DNA of 64,000 nt from [Actinomadura] parvosata subsp. kistnae (GTDB taxonomy: Bacteria > Actinomycetota > Actinomycetes > Streptosporangiales > Streptosporangiaceae): assembly GCF_900323885.1 (NCBI RefSeq), contig NZ_OOHJ01000018.1, positions 3,583,001-3,647,000 of the forward strand, in the 5' to 3' direction. Both the position numbers and the translations under genes were made by a program. Position 1 is the first letter of the stretch, and every line of letters starts with the position of its first letter. A model generated the notes under the pieces. That model saw nothing but the letters and a program-made list of their open reading frames with translations, was not told the DNA's origin and searched no databases. Shown in pieces: positions 34,241 through 42,076 of the stretch.

Positions 34241-35037
34241 TGGAGGAGCCGCAGCAGAAGACGCCGATGCAGCGGGCGCTGCCCGGGCTGCTCATCGCCG
34301 GCTCGCTCGGCGGCGTCGGGCTGGTCATGGTGAGCCTGCTCTCGCTGGCGCCCCCGGTGGACGACGGCTCGGGCGCGGGGGTGCCGCTCGCCGCGCCGCA
34401 GAACGGGCCGTCCACGGTGGAGATGGCGAACGCGGGCGCGTTCGTCCTGCCTCCGACCGTCGGCCCGGGCGGCAAGGACGTGCCCCTGACCCCGGCCCGC
34501 CTGGACGCCCCGCCCCCGCTGGCGGCCGTGCCGGTGGTGCCCGCGATCCCCAAGGCCAAGCCCAAGGCCGGCAAGCCGGCGCCCCGGCCGACCCGGATCA
34601 AGATCCCCAAGATCAAGGTGAACGCGCCCATCGGCTCGGTCACCGTCAACAAGAAGGGTGTGCTCGGCACGCCCCCGCTGAGCAAGCCGAACCAGACCGG
34701 CTGGTACAAGCTCTCACCGGTGCCCGGGGAGCTCGGTCCGGCCGTCATCAACGGCCACGTGAGCACCCGCTCCGGCCCCGCCGTCTTCGATCGGCTGCGG
34801 GAGCTGGCCAAGGGCGACCAGATCTACGTGTATCGGTCAGACGGGAAGGTCACCCGGTTCACCGTCAGCGGGATCGAGCAGGCGAGCAAGAACTCGTTCC
34901 CGACGAAGCGGGTGTACGGCAACACCAGCAACTCCCAGCTCAGGCTCATCACTTGCGGCGGGGTCTATAACAAGACGACCCATCACTACACGGACAACAT
35001 CGTCGTGTACGCAACGTTGTCGAAGAAGAAGGGCTGA
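34237..35037 (+). CDS. class F sortase 1
   Basis: 266 residues. The N-terminal helix (about 14-38) anchors the enzyme, a Pro/Lys-rich linker follows, and the sortase domain starts at RIKIPKIKVNAPIG. The catalytic His is H174 (VINGHVSTRSG) and Cys is C240 (LRLITCGG). The stretch after the Cys reads VYNKTTHHYTDNIVVYA, where the other sortase has YDRTTGHY, so an Arg is replaced by Lys246. The GTG at 34237 overlaps the stop of surface protein 1 (GTGATG), with GGGAGGAG upstream, so it is coupled to it. It probably links that protein to the cell wall. Confidence 0.93.
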   Translation: MMEEPQQKTPMQRALPGLLIAGSLGGVGLVMVSLLSLAPPVDDGSGAGVPLAAPQNGPSTVEMANAGAFVLPPTVGPGGKDVPLTPARLDAPPPLAAVPVVPAIPKAKPKAGKPAPRPTRIKIPKIKVNAPIGSVTVNKKGVLGTPPLSKPNQTGWYKLSPVPGELGPAVINGHVSTRSGPAVFDRLRELAKGDQIYVYRSDGKVTRFTVSGIEQASKNSFPTKRVYGNTSNSQLRLITCGGVYNKTTHHYTDNIVVYATLSKKKG

Positions 35038-35172
35038 GGGGGAAAGTTGGGGTGGATTTGGCGGTTTACGGGAAGTTGACAGGGACAGTTCGTAGGATCT
35101 CAACCTAACCGTGACCAACGGCTGGAATTCTGGCACGACTGTTGACACTGGCTTCGAAACGGAGAAGGACCC

Positions 35173-36504
35173 GTGCTTATGTCCCAGGTGAGGCTTCGCC
35201 TTGCCCACATGGCGTCTGCGTTGGGGCTCGCAAGTGCGCTTGTCCTCCTTGTTTGCTCGGTGTTCGCTCTGTCGTCGCCGGCGCAGGCTGCCGACAAGAC
35301 GATGCAGGTCACCTACGCCTGCACAGGAGGTTCGCTTCAGCCTGGCAACGTCATTGTCACAGTCGCGGCGCCTGAGACCGTCGCGCCGAATGGCACTGCT
35401 TCCGTCAAGTGGACTTTCCCGGCCATCCGGACCACGGCGGCTTTGACTGCTCAAACTGCGGTTACCACGACCGGAGGCGACCTGACGGTTCAAGGAGGGA
35501 CGCCAAGCCCGCTCAGGGGCAATGGCAGTGGTTCTGTCACTACTGGGGTCACATCCGGGCAGAACTTCACCCCTCCGGAGATGACGGCGATGGTCAATGT
35601 GACCGCCACCACGGGCGGCAACCTGAACCTGACACCGGTGACGACCCCCAGCACGCCGCTGCTGTCGATCAAGATCGGTAGCGCGACGACCAACTGCACC
35701 TACGTGTCGGCAGTGCCCGCCACCGGCGGCATCACGATTCCGGTGCAGACAGGTGGTGGCAATGGCGGCGGCACCGACGGAGACGATGTCGTCCTCTACG
35801 ACTGCGACGTCACCGACCCCGCCAACACCGACACCAACTACCCCGCTGACATCTACGTGAAGGTCGCCCTGTCGACCCCCACCGCCACGGTCAACACCGA
35901 CGCCACGCTCACCTGGACAGGCACCATCCAGAGCACCGGCGACCCGCTGGTCATCCCCAGCGGCTTCCCGACGACGGGCGCCAAGGTCTTCGTCACGGTC
36001 AAGGCGACCGGCGCCGGTGTCCCCACCGCGCCGAGCGGCGAGGCGACCCTCAGCAACGTAACGGTCGGTGCGACTCTCGCAGCGCTGCCCAACGTCACGC
36101 TCAAGGTCAAGCCCACCACGACGGGCACTGTGTCGCTGACCGCAGGCGATCTCGCCTTCGGCACCACCGGCTCGCTTTTGCTGAAGTGCGCCGCTCCGAC
36201 GACCGGGCTCAAGACGTACAGCTTCACGGTGGCCAGCGCCACGAGCACGTCGACCAGCAGCAACAGCCCCAGCCCGACGACCACCAGCCCCCGCCCCACC
36301 ACCACCCGCACCTCGACGGTGACGATCACCCCGTCCAGGAGCACCACCACCAGGAAGTCCACGACCCCGAAGGCGGGTGCGGACACCGGTGCCGGTGGCA
36401 CGATGGGGCCGGACGGGCGGCTGTTCATCCTGACGGGCACGGCCCTGGTGGGAGCAGCAGCGGTCGGGGGTCTGGTCATGCGACGCCGTTCGATCAAGGG
36501 CTGA
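35173..36504 (+). CDS. surface protein 2, secreted, stalked, sortase-anchored
   Basis: 443 residues. The signal peptide ends near PAQA-ADK. The mature part has two copies of a beta-rich domain: one from VTYACTGGSLQPGNVIVTV to the NCTY region, and one from VVLYDCDVTDPAN to LLLKCAAP. Each starts with Y-x-C and closes with a Cys, so each may hold one disulfide. This resembles the actinobacterial DUF6801-type secreted domain, a tentative match. A Ser/Thr/Pro stalk, then TPKAGADTG (about 398-406), a hydrophobic helix and RRR form the sorting signal. GTG 35173 (or ATG 35179) follows GGAGAAGGA. Class F sortase 2 follows 6 bp later. Confidence 0.9.
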   Translation: MLMSQVRLRLAHMASALGLASALVLLVCSVFALSSPAQAADKTMQVTYACTGGSLQPGNVIVTVAAPETVAPNGTASVKWTFPAIRTTAALTAQTAVTTTGGDLTVQGGTPSPLRGNGSGSVTTGVTSGQNFTPPEMTAMVNVTATTGGNLNLTPVTTPSTPLLSIKIGSATTNCTYVSAVPATGGITIPVQTGGGNGGGTDGDDVVLYDCDVTDPANTDTNYPADIYVKVALSTPTATVNTDATLTWTGTIQSTGDPLVIPSGFPTTGAKVFVTVKATGAGVPTAPSGEATLSNVTVGATLAALPNVTLKVKPTTTGTVSLTAGDLAFGTTGSLLLKCAAPTTGLKTYSFTVASATSTSTSSNSPSPTTTSPRPTTTRTSTVTITPSRSTTTRKSTTPKAGADTGAGGTMGPDGRLFILTGTALVGAAAVGGLVMRRRSIKG

Positions 36505-36510
36505 GGCGAC

Positions 36511-37275
36511 GTGTCGGGCTACTACCCGTACGGCGGCCAAGCGCCCACCCCGCAACCGCCCCAGGACAAAGGCAGCACGGCACTGAGGGCGGTGCTGATC
36601 ACGGCCGCGATAGCGGGCGTGGTGACGGTGGTGGCGGGTCTGCTGATCGTGCTGAAGTCCCCCGAGGAGTACGGCCTGCAGAGCAGCAGCAGGGACACGC
36701 TGAATCTGCAGGCGCAGCCGAAGCAGAGCGGTCAGCCGGAGCAAGCGTGGTTCCAGGCGCCGGCGAACGTGCCGCCGCCGCTGCCGCAGATCACCCCGGC
36801 GCCCCCCATGCTGCCTTCGACACCGATCAGGCTGGTCGTGAAGCGGCTGGGGATCAACGCGCCGATCAAGTCGGTGGGTTTGCGGAAGGACGGCACGATC
36901 GAGGTGCCGCCGTCGAACAACGCGAACCTGGTCGGCTGGTACCGGAACATGTCCACCCCGGGTGAGGCAGGCCCGGCGGTGCTGCTCGGCCACAAGGACA
37001 CCCGGACGACGGCCGCCGTCTTCGCCCGCTTGCCGGAGCTGAAGAACGGCGACACCATCGAGGTCAAGCGCCAGGACAAGACGACCGCGGTGTTCACCGT
37101 CGGCGGGGTGGAGCAGGCGGACAAGAAGACCTTCCCGACGCAGCGCGTGTACGGGGAGCAGCAGAACGCCCAACTGCACCTCATCACCTGCGGTGGCACC
37201 TACGATCGGACCACCGGGCACTACACCGACAACGTCATCGTGTACGCGACGATGACGAGCTCTTACAGAAGCTGA
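36511..37275 (+). CDS. class F sortase 2
   Basis: 254 residues. A cytoplasmic Pro/Gln-rich leader (about 1-22), one membrane helix (25-48), a linker, and the sortase domain from RLVVKRLGINAPIK. The catalytic set is H161 (VLLGHKDTRTT), C227 (LHLITCGGT) and probably R233 (YDRTTGHYTDNVIVYA). It starts at GTG 36511, 6 bp after surface protein 2, so it probably anchors that protein. It is a paralogue of sortase 1. The pair of module genes shows a tandem duplication with divergence. Confidence 0.93.
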   Translation: MSGYYPYGGQAPTPQPPQDKGSTALRAVLITAAIAGVVTVVAGLLIVLKSPEEYGLQSSSRDTLNLQAQPKQSGQPEQAWFQAPANVPPPLPQITPAPPMLPSTPIRLVVKRLGINAPIKSVGLRKDGTIEVPPSNNANLVGWYRNMSTPGEAGPAVLLGHKDTRTTAAVFARLPELKNGDTIEVKRQDKTTAVFTVGGVEQADKKTFPTQRVYGEQQNAQLHLITCGGTYDRTTGHYTDNVIVYATMTSSYRS

Positions 37276-37289
37276 GCGCGGAGGCGGGC

Positions 37290-38006
37290 ATGGGCTGGTT
37301 GGCGAAGCGGAGACTGCGTACTGGCCCCACGGCGGCGCTGCCCGCCAAACCGGACCCCGGCGAGTTGCTGCGGCTGGTGCAGCTCGCCGACCCGAACGCC
37401 AGGCGGGACGGCGACGACATCGTGGCTGTGGACGTCCGGGTGTGCGCCCCGGTGGAGGCGGACAAGGATCTGACGGGCGGCGAGCTGGAGCGGGTGTGGG
37501 CGGTCCGGGTGGCCGCCGAGGGGCCGCTGCCGCTCGACTTCTTCGACCGTTACCTGGCGGAGGGGCTGGCGTTCCGGCTGGGCGGGCTCGCGGTGTGCCG
37601 GGGCGAGGTGAGCGATCCGGCTGACGACGGGGCTGAGAGCGGGCCCGCGGTGATCCTGCCGGTACGCCCGTCCGCCGAGGAGCTGGCCCCCCTGCTGCAG
37701 CAGGACGAGGAGGACGAGTTCCTGTTCACGGCCGGGGAGGTGAAGGCGGCGCTGGTGCCGCAGAAGGGGCAGCCGCCGGCCGTACAGGAGCTGCTGCCTT
37801 TCGCGACCGAGCTGACCGCGGTCGAGCTGCGCGGCGACGACCCGCTGAAGCTGGGCGCGCTGGCGCTGGAGCTGTCGGAGGCGCTGAACGGGATCCCCGT
37901 GGATCGGTGGCGTTTCCGTATCGACGCGCCGGAGGATCTGGTGGCCCCGGCCAAGGAGGAGGCCGAGGAGGAGCTCGTAGCCCCCACGGAACCTGCGCCC
38001 GAATGA
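37290..38006 (+). CDS. cytosolic protein downstream of sortase 2, unknown function
   Basis: 238 residues, no signal peptide or membrane segment. It opens MGWLAKRRLRTGP and continues with mixed alpha/beta sequence (LERVWAVRVAAEGPLPLDFF, RYLAEGLAFRLGGLAVCRGE) and ends in an acidic Glu/Ala tail. It starts 15 bp after the sortase 2 stop, so it may be in the same transcript. I see no catalytic motif. No family was recognised. Confidence 0.65.
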   Translation: MGWLAKRRLRTGPTAALPAKPDPGELLRLVQLADPNARRDGDDIVAVDVRVCAPVEADKDLTGGELERVWAVRVAAEGPLPLDFFDRYLAEGLAFRLGGLAVCRGEVSDPADDGAESGPAVILPVRPSAEELAPLLQQDEEDEFLFTAGEVKAALVPQKGQPPAVQELLPFATELTAVELRGDDPLKLGALALELSEALNGIPVDRWRFRIDAPEDLVAPAKEEAEEELVAPTEPAPE

Positions 38007-38031
38007 CGTTCTGTTGTACGCTGCCCCTAGT

Positions 38032-38050
38032 AACCGAATAATGCTCGGTT
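38032..38050 (+). promoter_or_regulatory. inverted repeat upstream of thiolase
   Basis: AACCGA-ATAATGC-TCGGTT (38032-38050) has perfect 6-base arms and lies 14 bp before the GTG start of the thiolase. It is a candidate repressor site of TetR type for a fatty-acid regulator. Confidence 0.45.
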
Positions 38051-38063
38051 TCCAGGAGGCACT

Positions 38064-39209
38064 GTGGCAGAGGCGTACATCGTCGGGGCGGTCCGCACCC
38101 CGGTCGGCAAGAAGAAGGGCGGCCTGTCCACCGTCCACCCCACTGACCTGGCCGCTCACACGCTGAAGGCGCTGATCGACCGCACCGGCGTCGACCCCGA
38201 GGCGGTCGAGGACGTCATCATGGGGTGCGTCATGCAGTTCGGCCCCCAGAGCATGGACATCGCGAGAAATGCCTGGCTGTCGGCGGGTCTGCCCGAGACC
38301 ACCGCCGGCGTCACGATCGACCGGCAGTGCGGCTCCTCGCAGCAGTCGATCCACTTCGCCGCCCAGGGCGTCATGTCCGGCACCCAGGACCTCGTGGTGG
38401 CCGCCGGCGTCGAGTCGATGAGCATCGTGCCCATGGGCTCCTCGATCACGGCCGCCCTGGAGAAGGGCATGCCGTTCCCGTTCGGCGACAAGTGGGTGGA
38501 ACGGTACGGCAAGCAGGAGATCTCGCAGTTCCGCGGCGCGGAGCTGATGTGCGAGAAATGGGGCTACACGCGCGAGGTGCTGGAGCAGTACGCGTTCGAG
38601 TCGCACCAGCGCGCCGCCAAGGCCGTCGCGAACGGCTACTTCAAGGACCAGATCGCTCCCGTCAACGGTGTCGAGGACGACGAGGGCCCGCGCGCCGACA
38701 CGACGCTGGAGAAGATGGCCGGCCTCAAGACCCTCAAGGAGGGCGGCCAGATCACCGCCGCCACCTCCTCGCAGATCTCCGACGGCTCCGGCGCCGTGCT
38801 GATCGCCTCCGAGCAGGCCGTACGCGACCACGGCCTCACCCCGCGGGCCCGCATCCACCAGCTCGCGCTCATGGGCGACGACCCCGTCTACATGCTGACC
38901 GCGCCGATCCCCGCCACGCAGCGGGCACTGAAGAAGGCCGGCATGTCGATCGGCGACATCGACGTGGTCGAGATCAACGAGGCGTTCGCGCCGGTGCCGC
39001 TCGCCTGGATGCACGAGCTCGACGCCGACCCCGCCAAGGTCAACCCCAACGGCGGCGCCATCGCCCTCGGCCACCCGCTGGGCGGCACGGGCGCCATCCT
39101 GATGACCAAGCTCCTGCACGAGCTGGAGCGCACCGGCGGCCGGTACGGCCTCCAGACGATGTGCGAGGGCGGCGGCCAGGCCAACGTCACCATCATCGAA
39201 CGGCTCTAA
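38064..39209 (+). CDS. acetyl-CoA acetyltransferase (thiolase)
   Basis: 381 residues. The nucleophile Cys is in TIDRQCGSSQQS. The His is in ALGHPLGGTGA and the second Cys in MCEGGGQANVT, the three conserved thiolase sites. EINEAFAPVPLAWM is the family block near residue 310. It cleaves 3-ketoacyl-CoA to acetyl-CoA, or condenses two acetyl-CoA. GTG 38064 has CCAGGAGG just upstream. It is monocistronic, ended by the 14-bp hairpin at 39217. The upstream dyad suggests repression. Confidence 0.95.
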   Translation: MAEAYIVGAVRTPVGKKKGGLSTVHPTDLAAHTLKALIDRTGVDPEAVEDVIMGCVMQFGPQSMDIARNAWLSAGLPETTAGVTIDRQCGSSQQSIHFAAQGVMSGTQDLVVAAGVESMSIVPMGSSITAALEKGMPFPFGDKWVERYGKQEISQFRGAELMCEKWGYTREVLEQYAFESHQRAAKAVANGYFKDQIAPVNGVEDDEGPRADTTLEKMAGLKTLKEGGQITAATSSQISDGSGAVLIASEQAVRDHGLTPRARIHQLALMGDDPVYMLTAPIPATQRALKKAGMSIGDIDVVEINEAFAPVPLAWMHELDADPAKVNPNGGAIALGHPLGGTGAILMTKLLHELERTGGRYGLQTMCEGGGQANVTIIERL

Positions 39210-39216
39210 GGCATGC

Positions 39217-39256
39217 GCGAGCGCCGCCCCGGGCGTAACAGGGGGGCGGCGCTCGC
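39217..39256 (+). terminator. terminator after thiolase
   Basis: A perfect 14-bp stem (GCGAGCGCCGCCCC at 39217-39230 against 39243-39256) with a 12-base loop begins 7 bp after the thiolase stop. Confidence 0.85.
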
Positions 39257-39258
39257 CT

Positions 39259-39277
39259 AACTACCATCCCGGTAGTT
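39259..39277 (-). terminator. small hairpin after the 39-residue gene
   Basis: AACTACC (39259-39265) and GGTAGTT (39271-39277) form a 7-bp stem with a 5-base loop, lying 3 bp beyond the stop of the reverse-strand small gene. Confidence 0.5.
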
Positions 39278-39280
39278 GCT

Positions 39281-39400
39281 TCATCTGCCCTTGGACGGGA
39301 TGCGGCGCGGCGGCGCGATCGGCCGCTGCGGCATCTTGGGCATCGGCCGCACGACAGGCATGCCGGGGCGGCTCTTCTTGTTGCTGGCACGGATGAACAT
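39281..39400 (-). CDS. 39-residue basic protein
   Basis: A 40-codon frame from ATG 39400, preceded by GAGGAGCGTTGT, a strong ribosome-binding site. The product reads MFIRASNKKSRPGMPVVRPM, then PKMPQRPIAPPRRIPSKGR: proline- and arginine/lysine-rich, net strongly positive, with no hydrophobic helix. It is too short for most gene finders. Its own promoter region upstream is about 175 bp long. It might be a nucleic-acid-binding or ribosome-associated peptide. This is a guess from composition. Confidence 0.55.
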   Translation of the reverse strand: MFIRASNKKSRPGMPVVRPMPKMPQRPIAPPRRIPSKGR

Positions 39401-39575
39401 ACAACGCTCCTCTACGTAATTCGGGACGCGGCTCCGTACAGGGGGGGCCGCTCGGCGAGCTCGGCTGCGTGCCGCGTCACATGTCTGGACGGGGGACAGG
39501 GCTTCGCGTTCGCGAATTACAGGTAAAGGCGCATGTCCAAGAGGCTATGGGGCGCCCGGTGGCGGTGCAACCGAA

Positions 39576-40382
39576 TTATTCGCGAGGTGCGAGCAACAGC
39601 CGGTGCCGCTCCCGCTCCAGGCCGACGATGACGACCTGGACGATGTCACCAGGCTGGCCGGCGGCATCCTGGATCAGCCCCTCCACGCCGTCCGCGACCC
39701 TGACGAACACCCCGAACGGGACGACCATGGTGACCGTGCCCGACAGCCTTTGCCCGACCTCGGCCCGCTCAGCGAACACCTGGAAAGGATCCGGCTGCAA
39801 GGCACGCAGGGAAAGCCTCGCTTCACCGTTGTAGGTGTCGAAGGCGAGCACTTCGCCACGGACCCGCTGCCCGACCCGGACGACGTCGGTGACCTGCTCG
39901 AAAGGGATCCATGAAAGCTCGGGGACCGACACGAAACCGACGCCGGGGTAGGTGGGATGCGGCGGCCCCTCGTCCAGGGCGACGAACACCCCGAACCGCT
40001 GCACGTCAGCGACCCGTCCGGTGAGCACGTCCCCCGCCCTCAGTCCCTTCAGGAACGCCCAGAGCTCGGGGTGCTCCGTCGCCGCCAGGGACAGCCAGAT
40101 CCGCCCTTCCGTCTCATCGACGGAGACGACCTCAGCGGTGACGCGCCGCCCGGCCCTGACCGCATCGGCCCGGCTGCCGCTCCAAGGGAAGTCCCTGATG
40201 TACGCGGGCGTCGAGGCAAGCTCCCCGTCCAGCCGTATCCGCGGCCCGTCCGGCACGACCGTTCCCGAGACGATGGTGCCCAGCAGTTCGCGAAGAGGGA
40301 CGGGCGGAGGCAGCCCGCGCCTCCGTGAAGGACACATGCGCACAGACTCGCACGTGACTCGTCTCGGATGCCAAGTGCTCAC
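39576..40382 (-). CDS. S1 RNA-binding domain protein
   Basis: 268 residues carrying about three S1-like repeats: TIVSGTVVPDGPRIRLDG, then AGDVLTGRVADVQRFGVFVAL with VRVGQRVRGEVLAFDTYNGE, then VGQRLSGTVTMVVPFGVFVRV. The GVFV and DxxxGxxxLSLRAL elements are typical of ribosomal protein S1 and related RNA-binding proteins. GTG 40382 is taken as start (GGGAGG upstream). ATG 40337 is an alternative. It probably binds mRNA or an RNA-containing complex. Its role is not established. Confidence 0.85.
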   Translation of the reverse strand: MSTWHPRRVTCESVRMCPSRRRGLPPPVPLRELLGTIVSGTVVPDGPRIRLDGELASTPAYIRDFPWSGSRADAVRAGRRVTAEVVSVDETEGRIWLSLAATEHPELWAFLKGLRAGDVLTGRVADVQRFGVFVALDEGPPHPTYPGVGFVSVPELSWIPFEQVTDVVRVGQRVRGEVLAFDTYNGEARLSLRALQPDPFQVFAERAEVGQRLSGTVTMVVPFGVFVRVADGVEGLIQDAAGQPGDIVQVVIVGLERERHRLLLAPRE

Positions 40383-40433
40383 CTGGCGCGCCCTCCCAGG
40401 AGGTAGTGGCTGATGAAAGACAAGGCTCGGTGA

Positions 40434-40787
40434 TTACACGCGGGCTGCTGAGATGACCAGGTCCAGGGCTTGGCGGGACTCGTGGAGGTCGCGCATCGCC
40501 TGGTCGATGCGGTCGCGTTCCGCGCGAAGGCGGCCCACCACGTCGGGGCAGGTGGGGGCGAGGCGTTCGCCGTCCGCCTCCAAACAGGGCAGGACGATGG
40601 CGATCGTCGAGGTGCTCAGGCCGGCCGCCAGAAGGCAGCGGATGCGGCGGACGGTTTCGACGTGGGCCTCCGTGTACGAGCGGTAGCCGCTCGGCAGGCG
40701 GGACGGGTGGAGCAGGCCCTGTTCCTCGTAGTAGCGCAGGAGTCGTTCGCTCACGCCCGTGCGCCGGACCAATTCGCCGATGCGCAT
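40434..40787 (-). CDS. MerR family transcriptional regulator
   Basis: 117 residues. MRIGELVRRTGVSERLLRYY is the MerR winged-helix start, followed by EEQGLLHPSRLPSGYRSYTE, and VRRIRCLLAAGLSTSTIAIVLPC is the linker. The C-terminal coiled-coil is short. ATG 40787 has GGAGGTGACTGGG upstream. It is divergent from the MFS gene, and the shared 56-bp region contains a perfect 18-bp palindrome within a MerR-type 19-bp-spacer promoter. It probably activates the MFS exporter on binding its drug ligand. Confidence 0.93.
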   Translation of the reverse strand: MRIGELVRRTGVSERLLRYYEEQGLLHPSRLPSGYRSYTEAHVETVRRIRCLLAAGLSTSTIAIVLPCLEADGERLAPTCPDVVGRLRAERDRIDQAMRDLHESRQALDLVISAARV

Positions 40788-40805
40788 CCCAGTCACCTCC
40801 ACGGC

Positions 40806-40836
40806 TTGACTCTCACATGCATGTGAGACTTTAGCG
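40806..40836 (+). promoter_or_regulatory. MerR-type promoter with 18-bp perfect palindrome
   Basis: TTGACT (40806-40811) and TTAGCG (40831-40836) are separated by 19 bp. TCTCACATGCATGTGAGA (40811-40828) is a perfect 18-bp palindrome in the spacer. This is the classical layout of a MerR-activated promoter. The MFS ATG is at 40844, only about 8 bp after the -10, so the transcript would be leaderless. Confidence 0.75.
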
Positions 40837-40843
40837 TTCCCCC

Positions 40844-42028
40844 ATGAAGAGTTTCCCCGTGAAGAAGAGCTGGCTGGTGCCGGTCGTGCTCATGGTGAGC
40901 GTGTTCGTGGTCGGCACGTCGGAGTATCTGATCGCCGGGTTGCTGCCCCAGGTGGCCGCTGATCTGCACGTTTCGGTGGCTACGGCGGGGCAGGCGGTCA
41001 CGGCGTATGCGCTGGGGGTGGTGGTCGGGGGGCCGGTGGTGACGGTCGCGACCGTGCGGGTGCCGCGCAAAGGGCTGGCGCTGGCGTTGCTGGTGGTGTT
41101 CGCCGCGGGGAATGTCCTGTGTGCGGTGGCCGGGTCGTACGAGGTGCTGATCGTCGGACGGGTGGTCGCCTCGTTGAGTCATGCGGCGTTTCTGACGCTG
41201 GCGTTGATGGTGACGACGCGGGTCGTGGAGGCGCGGCGGGTCGGGACGGCCATCGCGGCCGTCGGTGCCGGGTTTTCCGTGGCGACGCTGCTCGGCGTGC
41301 CCCTCGGCGTGCTGCTGGGGGAGGATGCGGGGTGGCGGACGCCGTTCGCGGTGCTGGCGGGGCTGGCGCTGGCCGTGACGGGAGTGCTGGCCGCCGTGCT
41401 GCCGCGGCAGGAGGCGCCCGTGACGAGCGTGCGGGACGAGGTGGCCGCCGTGCTGGGGCGGCGGGTGCTGGTGGTGATCGCCACTACGGCCGTCGGGCTG
41501 GCGGCGACCTCGACCGTGTTCACCTACCTGGCGCCGGCGCTGACCGAGATCACCGGGTTCGGGGCCACGGCGGTGTCGACGCTGCTGCTCGTCTACGGGG
41601 TGGGCAGCCTGGCCGGTGGGCTGGTGGCGGGGCGGCTGGCGGACCGGTCGCTGGGGGCCACCGTGCGGGGGACGTTCGCCGGGCTCGCCGTCGTGCTGGC
41701 GATCTTTCCGTTCGCGCTGCCGTGGGGCTGGTCCGCGGTCCCCGCCGTGCTCGTGCTCGGAGTGCTGACGTCGGCGACCACGCCGGTGTTGCAGAGCCTG
41801 GTTTTGCGGCACGCCGGGCGGGCGCCCACCCTGGCGGTGTCGGTGAACGTGTGCGCGTTCAACATCGGGATCGCGGCCGGGTCGGCCCTCGGGGGCGGGC
41901 TGGTCGCGGTGGACGGCGGGCTGCGGTGGCTCGGGCTGGTCGGGGCGGCGCTGAGCCTCGGTGCCCTGGTGATCAGTTATGCCGCCGTTCCGAGGAGCCG
42001 GGATTCCTTGACGAGCGTCCCCGCGTGA
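40844..42028 (+). CDS. MFS drug-efflux-type transporter (DHA1 family)
   Basis: 394 residues with twelve predicted hydrophobic segments. VFVVGTSEYLIAGLLPQVAADL is the start typical of DHA1 exporters such as Cmr/Cml. SLSHAAFLTLALMVTTRVV and AGFSVATLLGVPLGVLLGE correspond to the conserved loop and motif C (antiporter) areas. The gene lies directly under a MerR-type promoter with the regulator opposite. There is little room for a 5' leader. A chloramphenicol-like or other amphiphilic substrate is a reasonable guess but not proven. Confidence 0.9.
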   Translation: MKSFPVKKSWLVPVVLMVSVFVVGTSEYLIAGLLPQVAADLHVSVATAGQAVTAYALGVVVGGPVVTVATVRVPRKGLALALLVVFAAGNVLCAVAGSYEVLIVGRVVASLSHAAFLTLALMVTTRVVEARRVGTAIAAVGAGFSVATLLGVPLGVLLGEDAGWRTPFAVLAGLALAVTGVLAAVLPRQEAPVTSVRDEVAAVLGRRVLVVIATTAVGLAATSTVFTYLAPALTEITGFGATAVSTLLLVYGVGSLAGGLVAGRLADRSLGATVRGTFAGLAVVLAIFPFALPWGWSAVPAVLVLGVLTSATTPVLQSLVLRHAGRAPTLAVSVNVCAFNIGIAAGSALGGGLVAVDGGLRWLGLVGAALSLGALVISYAAVPRSRDSLTSVPA

Positions 42029-42030
42029 AG

Positions 42031-42070
42031 CGGCCCGTCCGGGGTCTCGATGCGGGCCCCGGACGGGCCG
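42031..42070. terminator. bidirectional hairpin terminator
   Basis: CGGCCCGTCCGGGG (42031-42044) pairs perfectly with 42057-42070 (14 bp, 12-base loop), between the convergent MFS gene and the gene at 42077. Confidence 0.8.
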
Positions 42071-42076
42071 GAACCG

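Noticed and set aside
34837..37221. A 794-codon reverse-strand frame across the sortase region
   Set aside because: It is antisense to two sortases and a surface protein with clear signals and catalytic residues; composition is Arg/Gly/His-rich as in GC-rich shadow frames.
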